DNA from: Chlamydiota bacterium
GTDB lineage: Bacteria; Chlamydiota; Chlamydiia; Chlamydiales; RGXB01
NCBI GenBank assembly: GCA_016866495.1
Contig: VGMG01000004.1
Coordinates: forward strand, 62,001 to 126,000
Direction: 5' to 3'
Length of the DNA: 64,000 bases
The notes under the pieces were generated by a model. That model did no database searches. It saw nothing but the letters and a program-made list of their open reading frames with translations, and was not told the origin of the DNA. The position numbers were made by a program, and so were the translations under genes. Shown here one piece after another: positions 18,107 to 26,261 of the stretch; the first letter of the stretch is position 1; each line of letters starts with the position of its first letter.

Positions 18107-19041
18107 AAAGCTATTTTTAGACCAGCATGTATCCCGGTAAAAAAAGTTGAGGAGCCATTAAAGGGGAGCTTATTAGATCCTTTATTGAGGTAAATCCAAT
18201 CTCCTCCAACCGATAATCCAGTGTAAAAATTGTCATTAAAAAAAGAGCCAACCCACTCGAAGCCCGCCTGTAAATCTATACTGTACCTACTGTAGGTTTG
18301 AGTAAGTTTTTGATCAGTAAGTGTTCGGCCTAAAAAAGTTTCTGATTGGAAATCTTTGAATGTACCTGCATACCAAGTCCCTAAAGCCTCGCCTGTTAAG
18401 AAGAAATTTCCGAAAAGTTGAAAAAAACCGGTGACTCCTATTTGAGGCCCGACTCCGTAAAATTTAGAGGACCGGAAGAGAATATCTGTACCAGCTGCAA
18501 ATGTTCCCCCATCGTAAGTCACATCGTAACTTTGGTTGAGCCATAGATTCCTTACCCCAATTTTGGGATATATCAGAATGTCCTGACTTAAAAGATTGAA
18601 TATAGCGTAAGCGTCCACAATCCACAGATCTTGTTTTCCGTATATAGAGGAAAAGCGTGTGTAATCGCTTGGCAATTTATCGTTCCATAGTGTGAAAAGG
18701 GGGTAAAACCCCTCTAAAGCTGAGGTTCCATACCTCTCGTTCAACGCCCCTTGGTAGGAGGTAAATCTTGCCCCCACTTCCCCAAAAAAAACATCATAAT
18801 ATCCGCTCACTCTATAGCCTGGCCGCCAGGAATAGGTGGGTTTGTCAATCCGATTTAAAAGAAAATCCGTTGTGGTAAAAACGGGGGAGGAGTGGGTGGC
18901 ACAACCAAAATCGTTTTGGTATGCTGTCCAGTAGAGAAATTCTCCCTCAAGTTCAATATTTGTAAGACTATTTTCAGCACTTAAAATGGGAAAAAAAGAA
19001 AAAAGAAAAAGGTAAATCCCTGGGACCGGATTTTTTTTCAT
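18103..19041 (-). CDS. MOMP-like outer-membrane beta-barrel protein
   Basis: 312 residues with a signal peptide (about 1-22), then alternating amphipathic strands rich in Tyr, Trp and Phe, ending in a C-terminal Phe (LKIAF) as needed for BAM-dependent insertion. Features such as EGEFLYWTAYQNDF near the mature N-terminus match the Legionella-OMP/MOMP-like porins that are expanded in environmental chlamydiae. Likely a porin or surface antigen. It is separated from the GH64 gene upstream by 144 bp holding a C10/G10 tract and a hairpin. A second, tandem set of related proteins lies at 51-54.5 kb. Confidence 0.75.
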   Translation of the reverse strand: MKKNPVPGIYLFLFSFFPILSAENSLTNIELEGEFLYWTAYQNDFGCATHSSPVFTTTDFLLNRIDKPTYSWRPGYRVSGYYDVFFGEVGARFTSYQGALNERYGTSALEGFYPLFTLWNDKLPSDYTRFSSIYGKQDLWIVDAYAIFNLLSQDILIYPKIGVRNLWLNQSYDVTYDGGTFAAGTDILFRSSKFYGVGPQIGVTGFFQLFGNFFLTGEALGTWYAGTFKDFQSETFLGRTLTDQKLTQTYSRYSIDLQAGFEWVGSFFNDNFYTGLSVGGDWIYLNKGSNKLPFNGSSTFFTGIHAGLKIAF

Positions 19042-19137
19042 GGGTAATCTTGACCTCGAACAAAAAATTTTTTGCTACTTCTATCCTCATATGGCCTGTT
19101 TTATTTTTTTTATTCCAGAGATTACCTTTAATAAGTG

Positions 19138-19174
19138 AAAAAAAGGGTAAAGAGGATCCCCCCCCCCTTTTTTT
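19138..19174 (-). terminator. Likely terminator of the GH64 gene
   Basis: AAAAAAAGGG (19138-19147) pairs with CCCTTTTTTT (19165-19174); the minus-strand product is a stem with a 17-base loop and a terminal T-run just after the GH64 stop codon. The 3' arm includes the end of a run of ten C. Confidence 0.5.
19158..19167. repeat. C10/G10 homopolymer upstream of a surface-protein gene
   Basis: Ten consecutive C (G on the coding strand) lie about 117-126 bases before the start codon of the MOMP-like gene and 19 bases after the GH64 stop. Homopolymers of this length are prone to slippage and switch surface genes in several pathogens, including chlamydial pmp genes. Confidence 0.75.
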
Positions 19175-19185
19175 AATTACCCTAT

Positions 19186-21546
19186 TTAACTTACGGAACC
19201 AAAGGTAATTGATGCGTTTCCCACACCGCCCGACACAGAGCTTGTAATCACAGTACCAGTAATTCCATTGAAAGTAGGTCTTTGAATCCCTTTTGGGGGG
19301 GTAAAATAGATATTTGTAGTGTATGTAACCGATGGATTGGAAATTTTAGAAATAATAACATTCTCCAAATTTGTAATTGAGCCCAAAGGTATTGGGAAAA
19401 TTTGGGAAGATGTGTACTCATTAACGCCAATTTTGACTTTCGTGTCGTTACCGATCCCCGCAATTTGGGTGTTATAGGTTTGAGTCGAGCTATAAGGATT
19501 TACCAATGTCTGTCCAGCTAGGCTTCCGAAAGTGAAGGTTAAATAGGGTTCTTCTGAGACGTCAAACTTCAATTGGCCATCTATTCCTAACTGGTCATCA
19601 TAGGCAAATGCATAAATTTGAGGAGGGTTATCGGGAAAAGATTGGTGAATCGCTTTTGCATAGAGATCATAAAAAGGGCCCGACTGAGAAGGGTACGCTA
19701 CCTGTAAGAAAGTATTTGTGTAGTAATCGGTTTTGTTAGCCGCAAAAAAAGACATGTTTAGAGTCTGACTGGATCCAGTCACTGGGAAAATTCCACTCGA
19801 AAATCCCGAGGTAAGATTTTTTACCAGAACTTTTTGCACATCCGTTGTGGCTCCAAATTCAGCAAAGTCAGCCGAAAAAAATCCATAGGAGTCTGCCGGA
19901 AGATTAAGAGATGACGATAAGGTGGTAACACCTGAAGAATTAGTGAAATTAAATTTGTAAGGTGATGAGGTGTCTGTAGTACCTGTCATGATGATATTGT
20001 AGGGTGGGGGAACCTCTGTGCAGTCGATAAAAAGCCTATTAGGTCCGCTTGAGCCGTAAAAAGTTTTCCAGACACTATTCACCCAGTTGAATGGCTCGAC
20101 AAAATAGCTAGCATTCGACAAATAGTCGGGAGGAAAAATCGGGGTAGAGGGGTTGGTACTAGTAAATTTAATTGCCTTTTGAGTGGAGGCAAGTCTTAAA
20201 TTGACTAGAGAACTACCAGGGAGCTCGTAATTAATAAATAAGTTATTCCAAAGCTTAGATACGGTTTGATCATCCGAGGAATTTAAGATCCGCTCAAAAG
20301 CGGTAAAGCATGAGGATCTACCTTGCCAAAAACCGCAGCTTTGAGTGGGATTACTTGATGTAGGTTTTGTCAAAAGAAGCTGTGTATAAATAGGCAAACC
20401 AAAAAAATCGACGGCAGTTACGTTCACTACACTTAAACGGCCAGTGGGCAAGAAAGACATTTCCGCTTTATCAAAAAGAAGATAGTAGTTGGGATCTGTA
20501 TTCACTAGGGGATCATTTTCTGCAATATCGTAGCCACCCTGAGAGTTGGGTTTTGTATAAAAGTCAAGGGCCCACTGATTCGCAGTTCCACCAAGCGCGC
20601 CAATCGAAAACGAGATTCTCGCCGACTCCAAATAGGGTACGTAGAGATAGGGGTTTCCGTTGAGCTTTGGAAGAGAGCTCAGTTTAAAGGCGTAGTCTAA
20701 AGAGGATTTATCCGCCGTGGTATTTATTCGCACCCCTTTACCTGTTGCCGGATCTACTTGAATAAAACAGGACTGTGTCGGAGTGATCCCTTCTCCAATC
20801 GGGACTTTTCCCGTGATCACAACCCATGTATCAAAAAGAGCCGCATTCGGATCCACAAAAGTGATCGGAAGGAAATCGGTTGTTGGGGAAGGGGGAGTAG
20901 GGGGAGCTGGAGGAGCTGGTGGAGAAGGGGGAGCTGGAGGAGGCGGAGGCGGAGGTGGAGGTGGAGCTACACATCCGGTATCACAGGTGTTTAAACTTTG
21001 GCATAAGGTGAGTGGAAAAGGAGAATTAATCGGGAATTGTAAAATGTAGGTTCGATTGTAAGCAATCGGGTTGGGTGCTGCAGGGGAGCTGTATCCAAAA
21101 GCATTTATCAGGGAAGGGATTTCATAAAAATCCCAAACGATAAAGACCGTCTTACCACTGTAAAGCTCATTAGATAAAACCTCGTCTACTAAGTCTGCAG
21201 GCGATCCGCTGTCATATCCTAAGTGTAAAGGGACACGAAAAGTTCTGGAGGAGGGGATCAGAGATTGGATCACATTAGGGCCGGGATTATCCGCCGTTTG
21301 TCTTGCTCCGTACAGGGCGGCAGGTGGCCCATAAAGGTTGAGAGGCGAAGTGTTTGTAAGATAGCCCGGAAAATAATTTGCACGAGCTATACCGCTACAG
21401 CTCCCAGTTGTTGTCAAAAAGCCATTTGTATCCGATTCTGCATAACTTACAATCACTACTTGTTGAGGTGTGGCAAAACAGCACCAAAATACCAGACAGG
21501 AAAATAGGGTAAACAAAGAGGGGCGAATACGAAAGTGAGACGTCAT
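19186..21546 (-). CDS. Secreted GH64-type beta-1,3-glucanase with proline-rich linker and dead histidine-phosphatase-like domain
   Basis: 786 residues from the ATG (a GTG at 21570 is also possible). Signal peptide about 1-27. Residues about 30-152 follow the layout of the histidine phosphatase fold (VVIVSYAE for the RHxE strand, SSRT, then TVFIVWDFYEIP for the GH strand), but the catalytic Arg and both His are replaced. A Pro/Ala/Ser/Thr linker (about 195-222) with an unbroken run of 11 Pro follows. Residues about 227-680 resemble glycoside hydrolase family 64: FDKAEMSF, then AVDFFGLP, and YAFAYDD near 646-652. Glu363 and Asp381 fit the catalytic pair of that family. GH64 enzymes split beta-1,3-glucan, a component of fungal, algal and some protist walls. 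About 105 residues at the C-terminus are unassigned. The family call is from memory of motifs. Confidence 0.65.
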   Translation of the reverse strand: MTSHFRIRPSLFTLFSCLVFWCCFATPQQVVIVSYAESDTNGFLTTTGSCSGIARANYFPGYLTNTSPLNLYGPPAALYGARQTADNPGPNVIQSLIPSSRTFRVPLHLGYDSGSPADLVDEVLSNELYSGKTVFIVWDFYEIPSLINAFGYSSPAAPNPIAYNRTYILQFPINSPFPLTLCQSLNTCDTGCVAPPPPPPPPPPAPPSPPAPPAPPTPPSPTTDFLPITFVDPNAALFDTWVVITGKVPIGEGITPTQSCFIQVDPATGKGVRINTTADKSSLDYAFKLSSLPKLNGNPYLYVPYLESARISFSIGALGGTANQWALDFYTKPNSQGGYDIAENDPLVNTDPNYYLLFDKAEMSFLPTGRLSVVNVTAVDFFGLPIYTQLLLTKPTSSNPTQSCGFWQGRSSCFTAFERILNSSDDQTVSKLWNNLFINYELPGSSLVNLRLASTQKAIKFTSTNPSTPIFPPDYLSNASYFVEPFNWVNSVWKTFYGSSGPNRLFIDCTEVPPPYNIIMTGTTDTSSPYKFNFTNSSGVTTLSSSLNLPADSYGFFSADFAEFGATTDVQKVLVKNLTSGFSSGIFPVTGSSQTLNMSFFAANKTDYYTNTFLQVAYPSQSGPFYDLYAKAIHQSFPDNPPQIYAFAYDDQLGIDGQLKFDVSEEPYLTFTFGSLAGQTLVNPYSSTQTYNTQIAGIGNDTKVKIGVNEYTSSQIFPIPLGSITNLENVIISKISNPSVTYTTNIYFTPPKGIQRPTFNGITGTVITSSVSGGVGNASITFGSVS

Positions 21547-21619
21547 AAGTCCAACAAACTCTTTAAACACATCCTAGTGTATACCAGAGCGAATTTGCCT
21601 TTTCAAGATCTTTATATAT

Positions 21620-22303
21620 CTAGGTAAAAGTTTTTTGCCGAATCCATCTTGTAGCGATCCATTTTTCTCCCGCTAAAACGGGTGCGCCCCCATGAAGAGT
21701 CTCGTAGAATACTTGACCATTTTCATCGCAGTTATAGAAAACAAGTAAAGCGCCTCTTTTAGGAGTGATAGATAAATCTAGGAGGGGAAAAATGGTTTCA
21801 CCACCCGAAAGGGGCTCTTGAAGGTATAAAATACAGGTTGCAACCCTTTGCCCACCTCTCTTGAGCGTCTCTATCCCGCCAGCTGTCTGGGGATTAAAAA
21901 AATCGTAATGGGGTTTATACTCTTGGGAGGGTTTATAACAAAGCACTTGAATCCATTCGCCGTTTTTTTGTGCAAGGCCAGTGAGACTAGCAATTTTTTT
22001 TTCAACAAAACCGACAATTTTATCCTGCATCATAGGATGAAAGTACATGTCGCTGCTGGTGCGACCGGAATTTATAACTCCGTAAGATTTTCCCGTTTCA
22101 TCCACAACTGTCGATTGTTTTAGATGCGGCCGTGCTTTGTGGATTAGGTGTTCGCAAACACTCTTGTCCACAAAATTTTCTACTATATAGATCTCCGGAG
22201 ACCTGCTAAGGATTTTTAGGTCTGGGATATCGGTTGGTATTCTAGACTCTAAATAGAAAATAGCAGTGAAAAAAGAAAAAAAAATACGGAGGTATTTAGA
22301 CAT
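21620..22303 (-). CDS. Prolyl 4-hydroxylase-like 2-oxoglutarate/Fe(II) dioxygenase
   Basis: 227 residues. The double-stranded beta-helix shows the full catalytic set: His132 and Asp134 (KPHYDFF), distal His204 (TLHGGAP) and the 2-oxoglutarate-binding Lys214 ten residues later. RTSSDMYF (81-88) and the final WIR are typical of prolyl 4-hydroxylases. The N-terminus has a basic start and a hydrophobic stretch (about 5-18), suggesting export or membrane anchoring. ATG at 22303 is chosen because the longer open frame runs back into secA and this start is preceded by AAAAAGG. It lies directly upstream of the GH64 gene on the same strand, whose Pro-rich linker is an obvious possible substrate. Confidence 0.82.
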   Translation of the reverse strand: MSKYLRIFFSFFTAIFYLESRIPTDIPDLKILSRSPEIYIVENFVDKSVCEHLIHKARPHLKQSTVVDETGKSYGVINSGRTSSDMYFHPMMQDKIVGFVEKKIASLTGLAQKNGEWIQVLCYKPSQEYKPHYDFFNPQTAGGIETLKRGGQRVATCILYLQEPLSGGETIFPLLDLSITPKRGALLVFYNCDENGQVFYETLHGGAPVLAGEKWIATRWIRQKTFT

Positions 22304-22323
22304 CTTTAGACCTTTTTCTTGAT

Positions 22324-22360
22324 AGATCTCCTTTTTGCTTAAGAGCAAAAAAAGAGATCT
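22324..22360 (-). terminator. Strong hairpin between secA and the prolyl hydroxylase gene
   Basis: AGATCTC (22324-22330) plus TTTTTGCT (22332-22339) pair with AGCAAAAA (22344-22351) and GAGATCT (22354-22360), about 15 bp with small bulges and a 4-base loop. It follows the secA stop but has no clean terminal T-run on the minus strand, so termination may be incomplete. Confidence 0.5.
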
Positions 22361-22373
22361 ATTTTCAAAATTC

Positions 22374-25352
22374 TTAGGGGTGCGCGGTTTCGAGTTCCAC
22401 AATTTTGGATGGGGATTGCTCTTTTTGTGATAAAGAGTCGATGGGCAAATCGATTGTTTCCAGGCTCTGAGGCGAAATAAAACCGGGCATTTCACGAATC
22501 GACATGGTCTTCAACGTCTCCAAAAGTTTTTCCGAGTTTGGGAGCATCATTTGCATAGAGAAAAGAGCATGTGTAATCTCTTGATAGAGATCTTCACGGA
22601 AAAGCAGGAATAAGCGGAATGCTTCATGCTTGAATTCTAAGAGGGGATCTTTTTGTGCAATCGTCAAAAGACCCACTTCAGTACGCAAATGGTCAATTGA
22701 AAGAAGATGTTGTTGCCACAGATGATCAATGTTACGAATAAAGACGTTACGTAGCACACCCTGGAGAACAGAGCGGGGCTCTACCTGTTTTCCCGCAGCT
22801 GTCTGGATCATTGCAATCATTTTGGCTTCATGGTCAAGTTTTTTGACATACATGTCGACAGCCTTTTTTATAAAAAGCTTTTCAAGCTCTTCTACAGAAG
22901 AGTAGTGATTCTCAATCTCTTCCTCTGAGAAACGGATAGGCATGTGCGCAAAAACAGTTTCTTGGAACTGGCGCATTCTATCTGCGTCAATTCGAGTGTT
23001 CTCTTTGAATTCTTTCTCAATCAAGATGGAGCAAACACCTTCAAGAACTCTTTTTCCAATTGAAAAAGGGTTGGGATTTTTCAGGATATCATTACGGAAT
23101 GCATACACCTCTTGACGCTGCAAATTCATCACATCATCATATTCGAGGGTATGTTTGCGGATCGCGTAATTTCTTTGCTCTACTCTTTTTTGTGCTGTTT
23201 CAATAGAGCGATTAATCAACCCTCCTGTAATAGCCTCACCCTCGGGAGGGCGGAAGCGCACCAGGAACTGACTTAATTTCGGGGAGGTAAATAGACGCAT
23301 GAGGGGATCTTCAAAAGAGACGTAGAATTTTGAGCTGCCCTTATCTCCTTGACGGCCCGATCTTCCGCGAAGCTGTCTATCGATACGTCGCGATTGGTGA
23401 CGTGTGGTTCCGACTACATGTAGCCCACCAAAGGATTCGACCTCTTTAGTAAGCTTGATGTCGGTACCGCGGCCTGCCATATTTGTAGAAACCGTAATCG
23501 CCCCTTTTTGGCCCGCCATTGCGATAATTTCGGCCTCTTTTTCGGGCTGTTTTGCATTCAAAACGTGATGCGGCAAACCGGCTTGTTGTAAAATTCTTGA
23601 AAACTTTTCTGAAGCTTCTACAGTCTCTGTACCAACAAGAACGGGTCTTCCCAATTGATGTTTTTCTTGGATATCCTTGAGAATCGCTTGGAATTTTTCC
23701 CTTTCGGTCATGTAAATTTCGTCATCGGCATCAAGGCGCTGATTCGGGCGGTTTGTGGGGATTTGTAGAACTTCAAGGGTATAAATTTGTTTGAATTCTG
23801 TCGCTTCAGTCATGGCCGTACCGGTCATTCCGGCAAGGCGCTCATACATCCTGAAGTAGTTTTGCAGTGTGATGGTTGCATAGGTTTGCGTTTCTCTTTG
23901 GATGGGCAAATTCTCTTTTGCCTCAATTGCTTGGTGCAATCCGTCAGAAAAACGGCGCCCTGGTTGTGGACGACCAGTGTTTTCATCAATGATAATGATT
24001 TTTTTGTCTTGAATGATGTAGTCAACATCCTTTTCCATCGTCAAGTGGGCTCGGAAAAGCTGACGCAAGTTATGAGCGCGCTCTTTTTTATGAGCATCCT
24101 CTTCTCTCACTTTAACTCGCTCTTTCATTTTCTCTTCTTCAGAGATCGATTTTTCATCAATGTTTTGGAATGCTTCAGCTAGATCTAACAGGGTGAAATC
24201 GTCAGTGCCCCCTTTCCAGGCCGATATCCCTTTATCTGTAAGCTCAAAATCGTTCGATCTCTCATCAATAATAAGATAAAGATCGGTCAAAAGCTCAATC
24301 TTCTCCTCTTTATTGACTTCGGCATGCAGATAGGTTTCTAAATTTTCTAGATCAGCGCGGATATCCGGTAATTCTTTTGCTTGGCATAAAGTTCTGTTTG
24401 TGGGCACTCCCTTAGACACTTTCCAAAGAAGACGAATCGCGTCATTTTTGAGTTTTGTCTCTTCTTTGGTAAGCTTGGGAAGCTCATCCAAGTCTTTAAA
24501 AAGCCCCATCTTATCCAAGATAGTTTTTGCCTGCTCTGCTAAATTTTGACAGTGTTTTTTTTGTAAAGCTACAAGGGCATTGACATCCTCTTTCAACTCA
24601 TCGTACATCTGACGGGTTTCCCCTGCAGGACCAGAGATGATTAGAGGGGTTCTTGCCTCATCGATGAGAATAGAATCCACCTCATCTATGATCGCAAAGT
24701 AGTGTTTTCTTTGGCATTGCTCTTGGACGTCTTGAGCCATAGAGTTATCTCTAAGATAGTCAAAACCGAACTCAGATGCGGTACCGTAAATGATATCGGA
24801 ATTGTAGACGTCTTGTTTTTCCATCGGGGAGGTTTCGTTGGTCAATGCACGCACATCCAATCCAAGCCATCTAAAAATGACCCCAATCCACTCGCAGTCC
24901 CTTTTTGCGAGATAGTCATTGACGGTGACCACATGGACACCTTTCCCTGTTAAACCATGCAAATAAGCGGGCATAGAGGCCGTAAGCGTTTTTCCCTCTC
25001 CCGTTTGCATTTCGCAAATCGTTTGATTATGCATCGCAATTGCTCCGACGATTTGCACATCGTAGGGGACCATGTCCCATTTTTGGTCATACCCCGATAC
25101 ATGCACATCGGTTCCTACGAGGCGTCGGCAAACATTTTTCACGACAGCATAAGCTTCGATCATAAGATCGTCCGTTGTCTCCCCTTTTCTAAGACGGGCG
25201 CGGAATTCGGCCGTTTTTGATCGAATCGCATCATCTGAAAGAGTTTGGAGTTTTTCTTCTTCTTTGTTGATCTTTTGAACAATTTTGAAGTACTTGCGGA
25301 CCGTGCGAGTCTGCTGTGTGCCAAATATCCGTTTTAAAAGGTCGAAAATCAT
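22374..25352 (-). CDS. secA: Preprotein translocase ATPase SecA
   Basis: Motor of the general secretion pathway. 992 residues with Walker A MQTGEGKTLTA, the DEAD-like VDSILIDEARTPLIISG, TNMAGRGTDIKL and RQLRGRSGRQGD in the second helicase domain, then the helical scaffold and wing. There is a chlamydial-type insertion with long acidic/basic helices (about residues 270-420). The C-terminal zinc-binding CxCxSG tail is missing, as in some other lineages; the protein ends in a low-complexity tail. Divergent from psd; AGGG lies before the ATG. Confidence 0.97.
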   Translation of the reverse strand: MIFDLLKRIFGTQQTRTVRKYFKIVQKINKEEEKLQTLSDDAIRSKTAEFRARLRKGETTDDLMIEAYAVVKNVCRRLVGTDVHVSGYDQKWDMVPYDVQIVGAIAMHNQTICEMQTGEGKTLTASMPAYLHGLTGKGVHVVTVNDYLAKRDCEWIGVIFRWLGLDVRALTNETSPMEKQDVYNSDIIYGTASEFGFDYLRDNSMAQDVQEQCQRKHYFAIIDEVDSILIDEARTPLIISGPAGETRQMYDELKEDVNALVALQKKHCQNLAEQAKTILDKMGLFKDLDELPKLTKEETKLKNDAIRLLWKVSKGVPTNRTLCQAKELPDIRADLENLETYLHAEVNKEEKIELLTDLYLIIDERSNDFELTDKGISAWKGGTDDFTLLDLAEAFQNIDEKSISEEEKMKERVKVREEDAHKKERAHNLRQLFRAHLTMEKDVDYIIQDKKIIIIDENTGRPQPGRRFSDGLHQAIEAKENLPIQRETQTYATITLQNYFRMYERLAGMTGTAMTEATEFKQIYTLEVLQIPTNRPNQRLDADDEIYMTEREKFQAILKDIQEKHQLGRPVLVGTETVEASEKFSRILQQAGLPHHVLNAKQPEKEAEIIAMAGQKGAITVSTNMAGRGTDIKLTKEVESFGGLHVVGTTRHQSRRIDRQLRGRSGRQGDKGSSKFYVSFEDPLMRLFTSPKLSQFLVRFRPPEGEAITGGLINRSIETAQKRVEQRNYAIRKHTLEYDDVMNLQRQEVYAFRNDILKNPNPFSIGKRVLEGVCSILIEKEFKENTRIDADRMRQFQETVFAHMPIRFSEEEIENHYSSVEELEKLFIKKAVDMYVKKLDHEAKMIAMIQTAAGKQVEPRSVLQGVLRNVFIRNIDHLWQQHLLSIDHLRTEVGLLTIAQKDPLLEFKHEAFRLFLLFREDLYQEITHALFSMQMMLPNSEKLLETLKTMSIREMPGFISPQSLETIDLPIDSLSQKEQSPSKIVELETAHP

Positions 25353-25375
25353 GAAAAAACCCTAATTCTTGATCC

Positions 25376-25404
25376 TTGAGCATAAACGATGTGAAAGATA
25401 TAAT
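25376..25404 (+). promoter_or_regulatory. Consensus promoter of psd, probably giving a leaderless mRNA
   Basis: TTGAGC (25376-25381), a 17-base spacer and a perfect TATAAT (25399-25404). The psd ATG is at 25413, only 8 bases after the -10 box, where transcription should begin. No Shine-Dalgarno sequence precedes the ATG. Confidence 0.75.
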
Positions 25405-25412
25405 CAATTTTT

Positions 25413-26261
25413 ATGACATCGATTAAACTACTCGACAGAGAAACAAAAGAAATATTTGAAGAGCAACCCCCAGCGAAAAATGCCTTAGTGTGGTTGTATA
25501 AAGACAATCTGATTAGTAAAATAGCCCGCTTCCTTATAGCCTATGTCCCTTTTTTGGGCTGGGCTTACGCGAAATTTCAAAAAACACCTTTAAGTAAAAA
25601 TTCTATAGACCCTTTTATAGAAAAATATCATGTAAATAGAAGCGAATTTCTTACAGAAAATTTTTCAAGTTTTTCAGACTTTTTTGAAAGGAGGTTAAAG
25701 GCCTCAGCTCGCCCCATACATAGTGATGAAAAAAAACTTGTAAGTCCCGCAGATGGTAGGGTAAAGCTCATAGAGGAAAAAACTTTTGATGTGAAAGGAA
25801 AAAGTTTTTCTTTGGAAAAGTTGGTAAACGACACCAAACTGGCAAAAAAATTTGAAAATGGAAAAATTCTAACAGTTCGTTTAGCTCCGCAAGACTACCA
25901 TAGATTGCATGCTCCTTTGGACGGAAGGGTCCTGTCGGTTAAAAAGATGAAAGGGCCTCTATTTTCTGTTTCTCCTATTGCTCTAAAAAAGAACCTGTCC
26001 ATATTACAGGAGAACAAAAGAGTTCTCTTAGAGTTTGAAAATTACGCTATGGTTCTAGTGGGTGCAACTTTTGTTGGTACGATCCATCTTAAAGTTAAGG
26101 AGGAAGACGAGGTCAAAAAAGGGGACGAAATTGGACACTTTTCTTTTGGCGGTTCCATGTGCGTTCTTCTTTTGAAAGAGGGGGTTTCTGTTGAGGAGGA
26201 TCTCCATTTTCCAGACGGAGAGGTGTTGATTAAAATGGGTCAACCCATCGCATCTCTTTAA
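25413..26261 (+). CDS. psd: Phosphatidylserine decarboxylase proenzyme
   Basis: Converts phosphatidylserine to phosphatidylethanolamine at the inner membrane. 282 residues. The conserved blocks are VSPADGRVKLIEE, RLAPQDYHRLHAPLDGRV and the self-cleavage site FGGSM (usually GGST/LGST), where Ser becomes the pyruvoyl cofactor. The Thr-to-Met change next to the serine is unusual but the Gly-Ser bond is kept. Promoter at 25376-25404. Its 3' end overlaps nth by 4 bp tail to tail. The secA-psd-mnmE-nth grouping is chlamydial. Confidence 0.93.
   Translation: MTSIKLLDRETKEIFEEQPPAKNALVWLYKDNLISKIARFLIAYVPFLGWAYAKFQKTPLSKNSIDPFIEKYHVNRSEFLTENFSSFSDFFERRLKASARPIHSDEKKLVSPADGRVKLIEEKTFDVKGKSFSLEKLVNDTKLAKKFENGKILTVRLAPQDYHRLHAPLDGRVLSVKKMKGPLFSVSPIALKKNLSILQENKRVLLEFENYAMVLVGATFVGTIHLKVKEEDEVKKGDEIGHFSFGGSMCVLLLKEGVSVEEDLHFPDGEVLIKMGQPIASL

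Noticed and set aside
20758-21049. Gly/Arg/Trp-rich open frames on the plus strand
   Set aside because: They are the complement of the Pro-rich linker of the GH64 protein; repeats of GGA/GGTGGA arise from CCX codons, and there is no ribosome site.
22304-22495. N-terminal extension of the prolyl hydroxylase into secA
   Set aside because: The extra 64 residues are out-of-frame secA coding sequence and hairpin; the ATG at 22303 with its own ribosome site and hydrophobic N-terminus is a better start.
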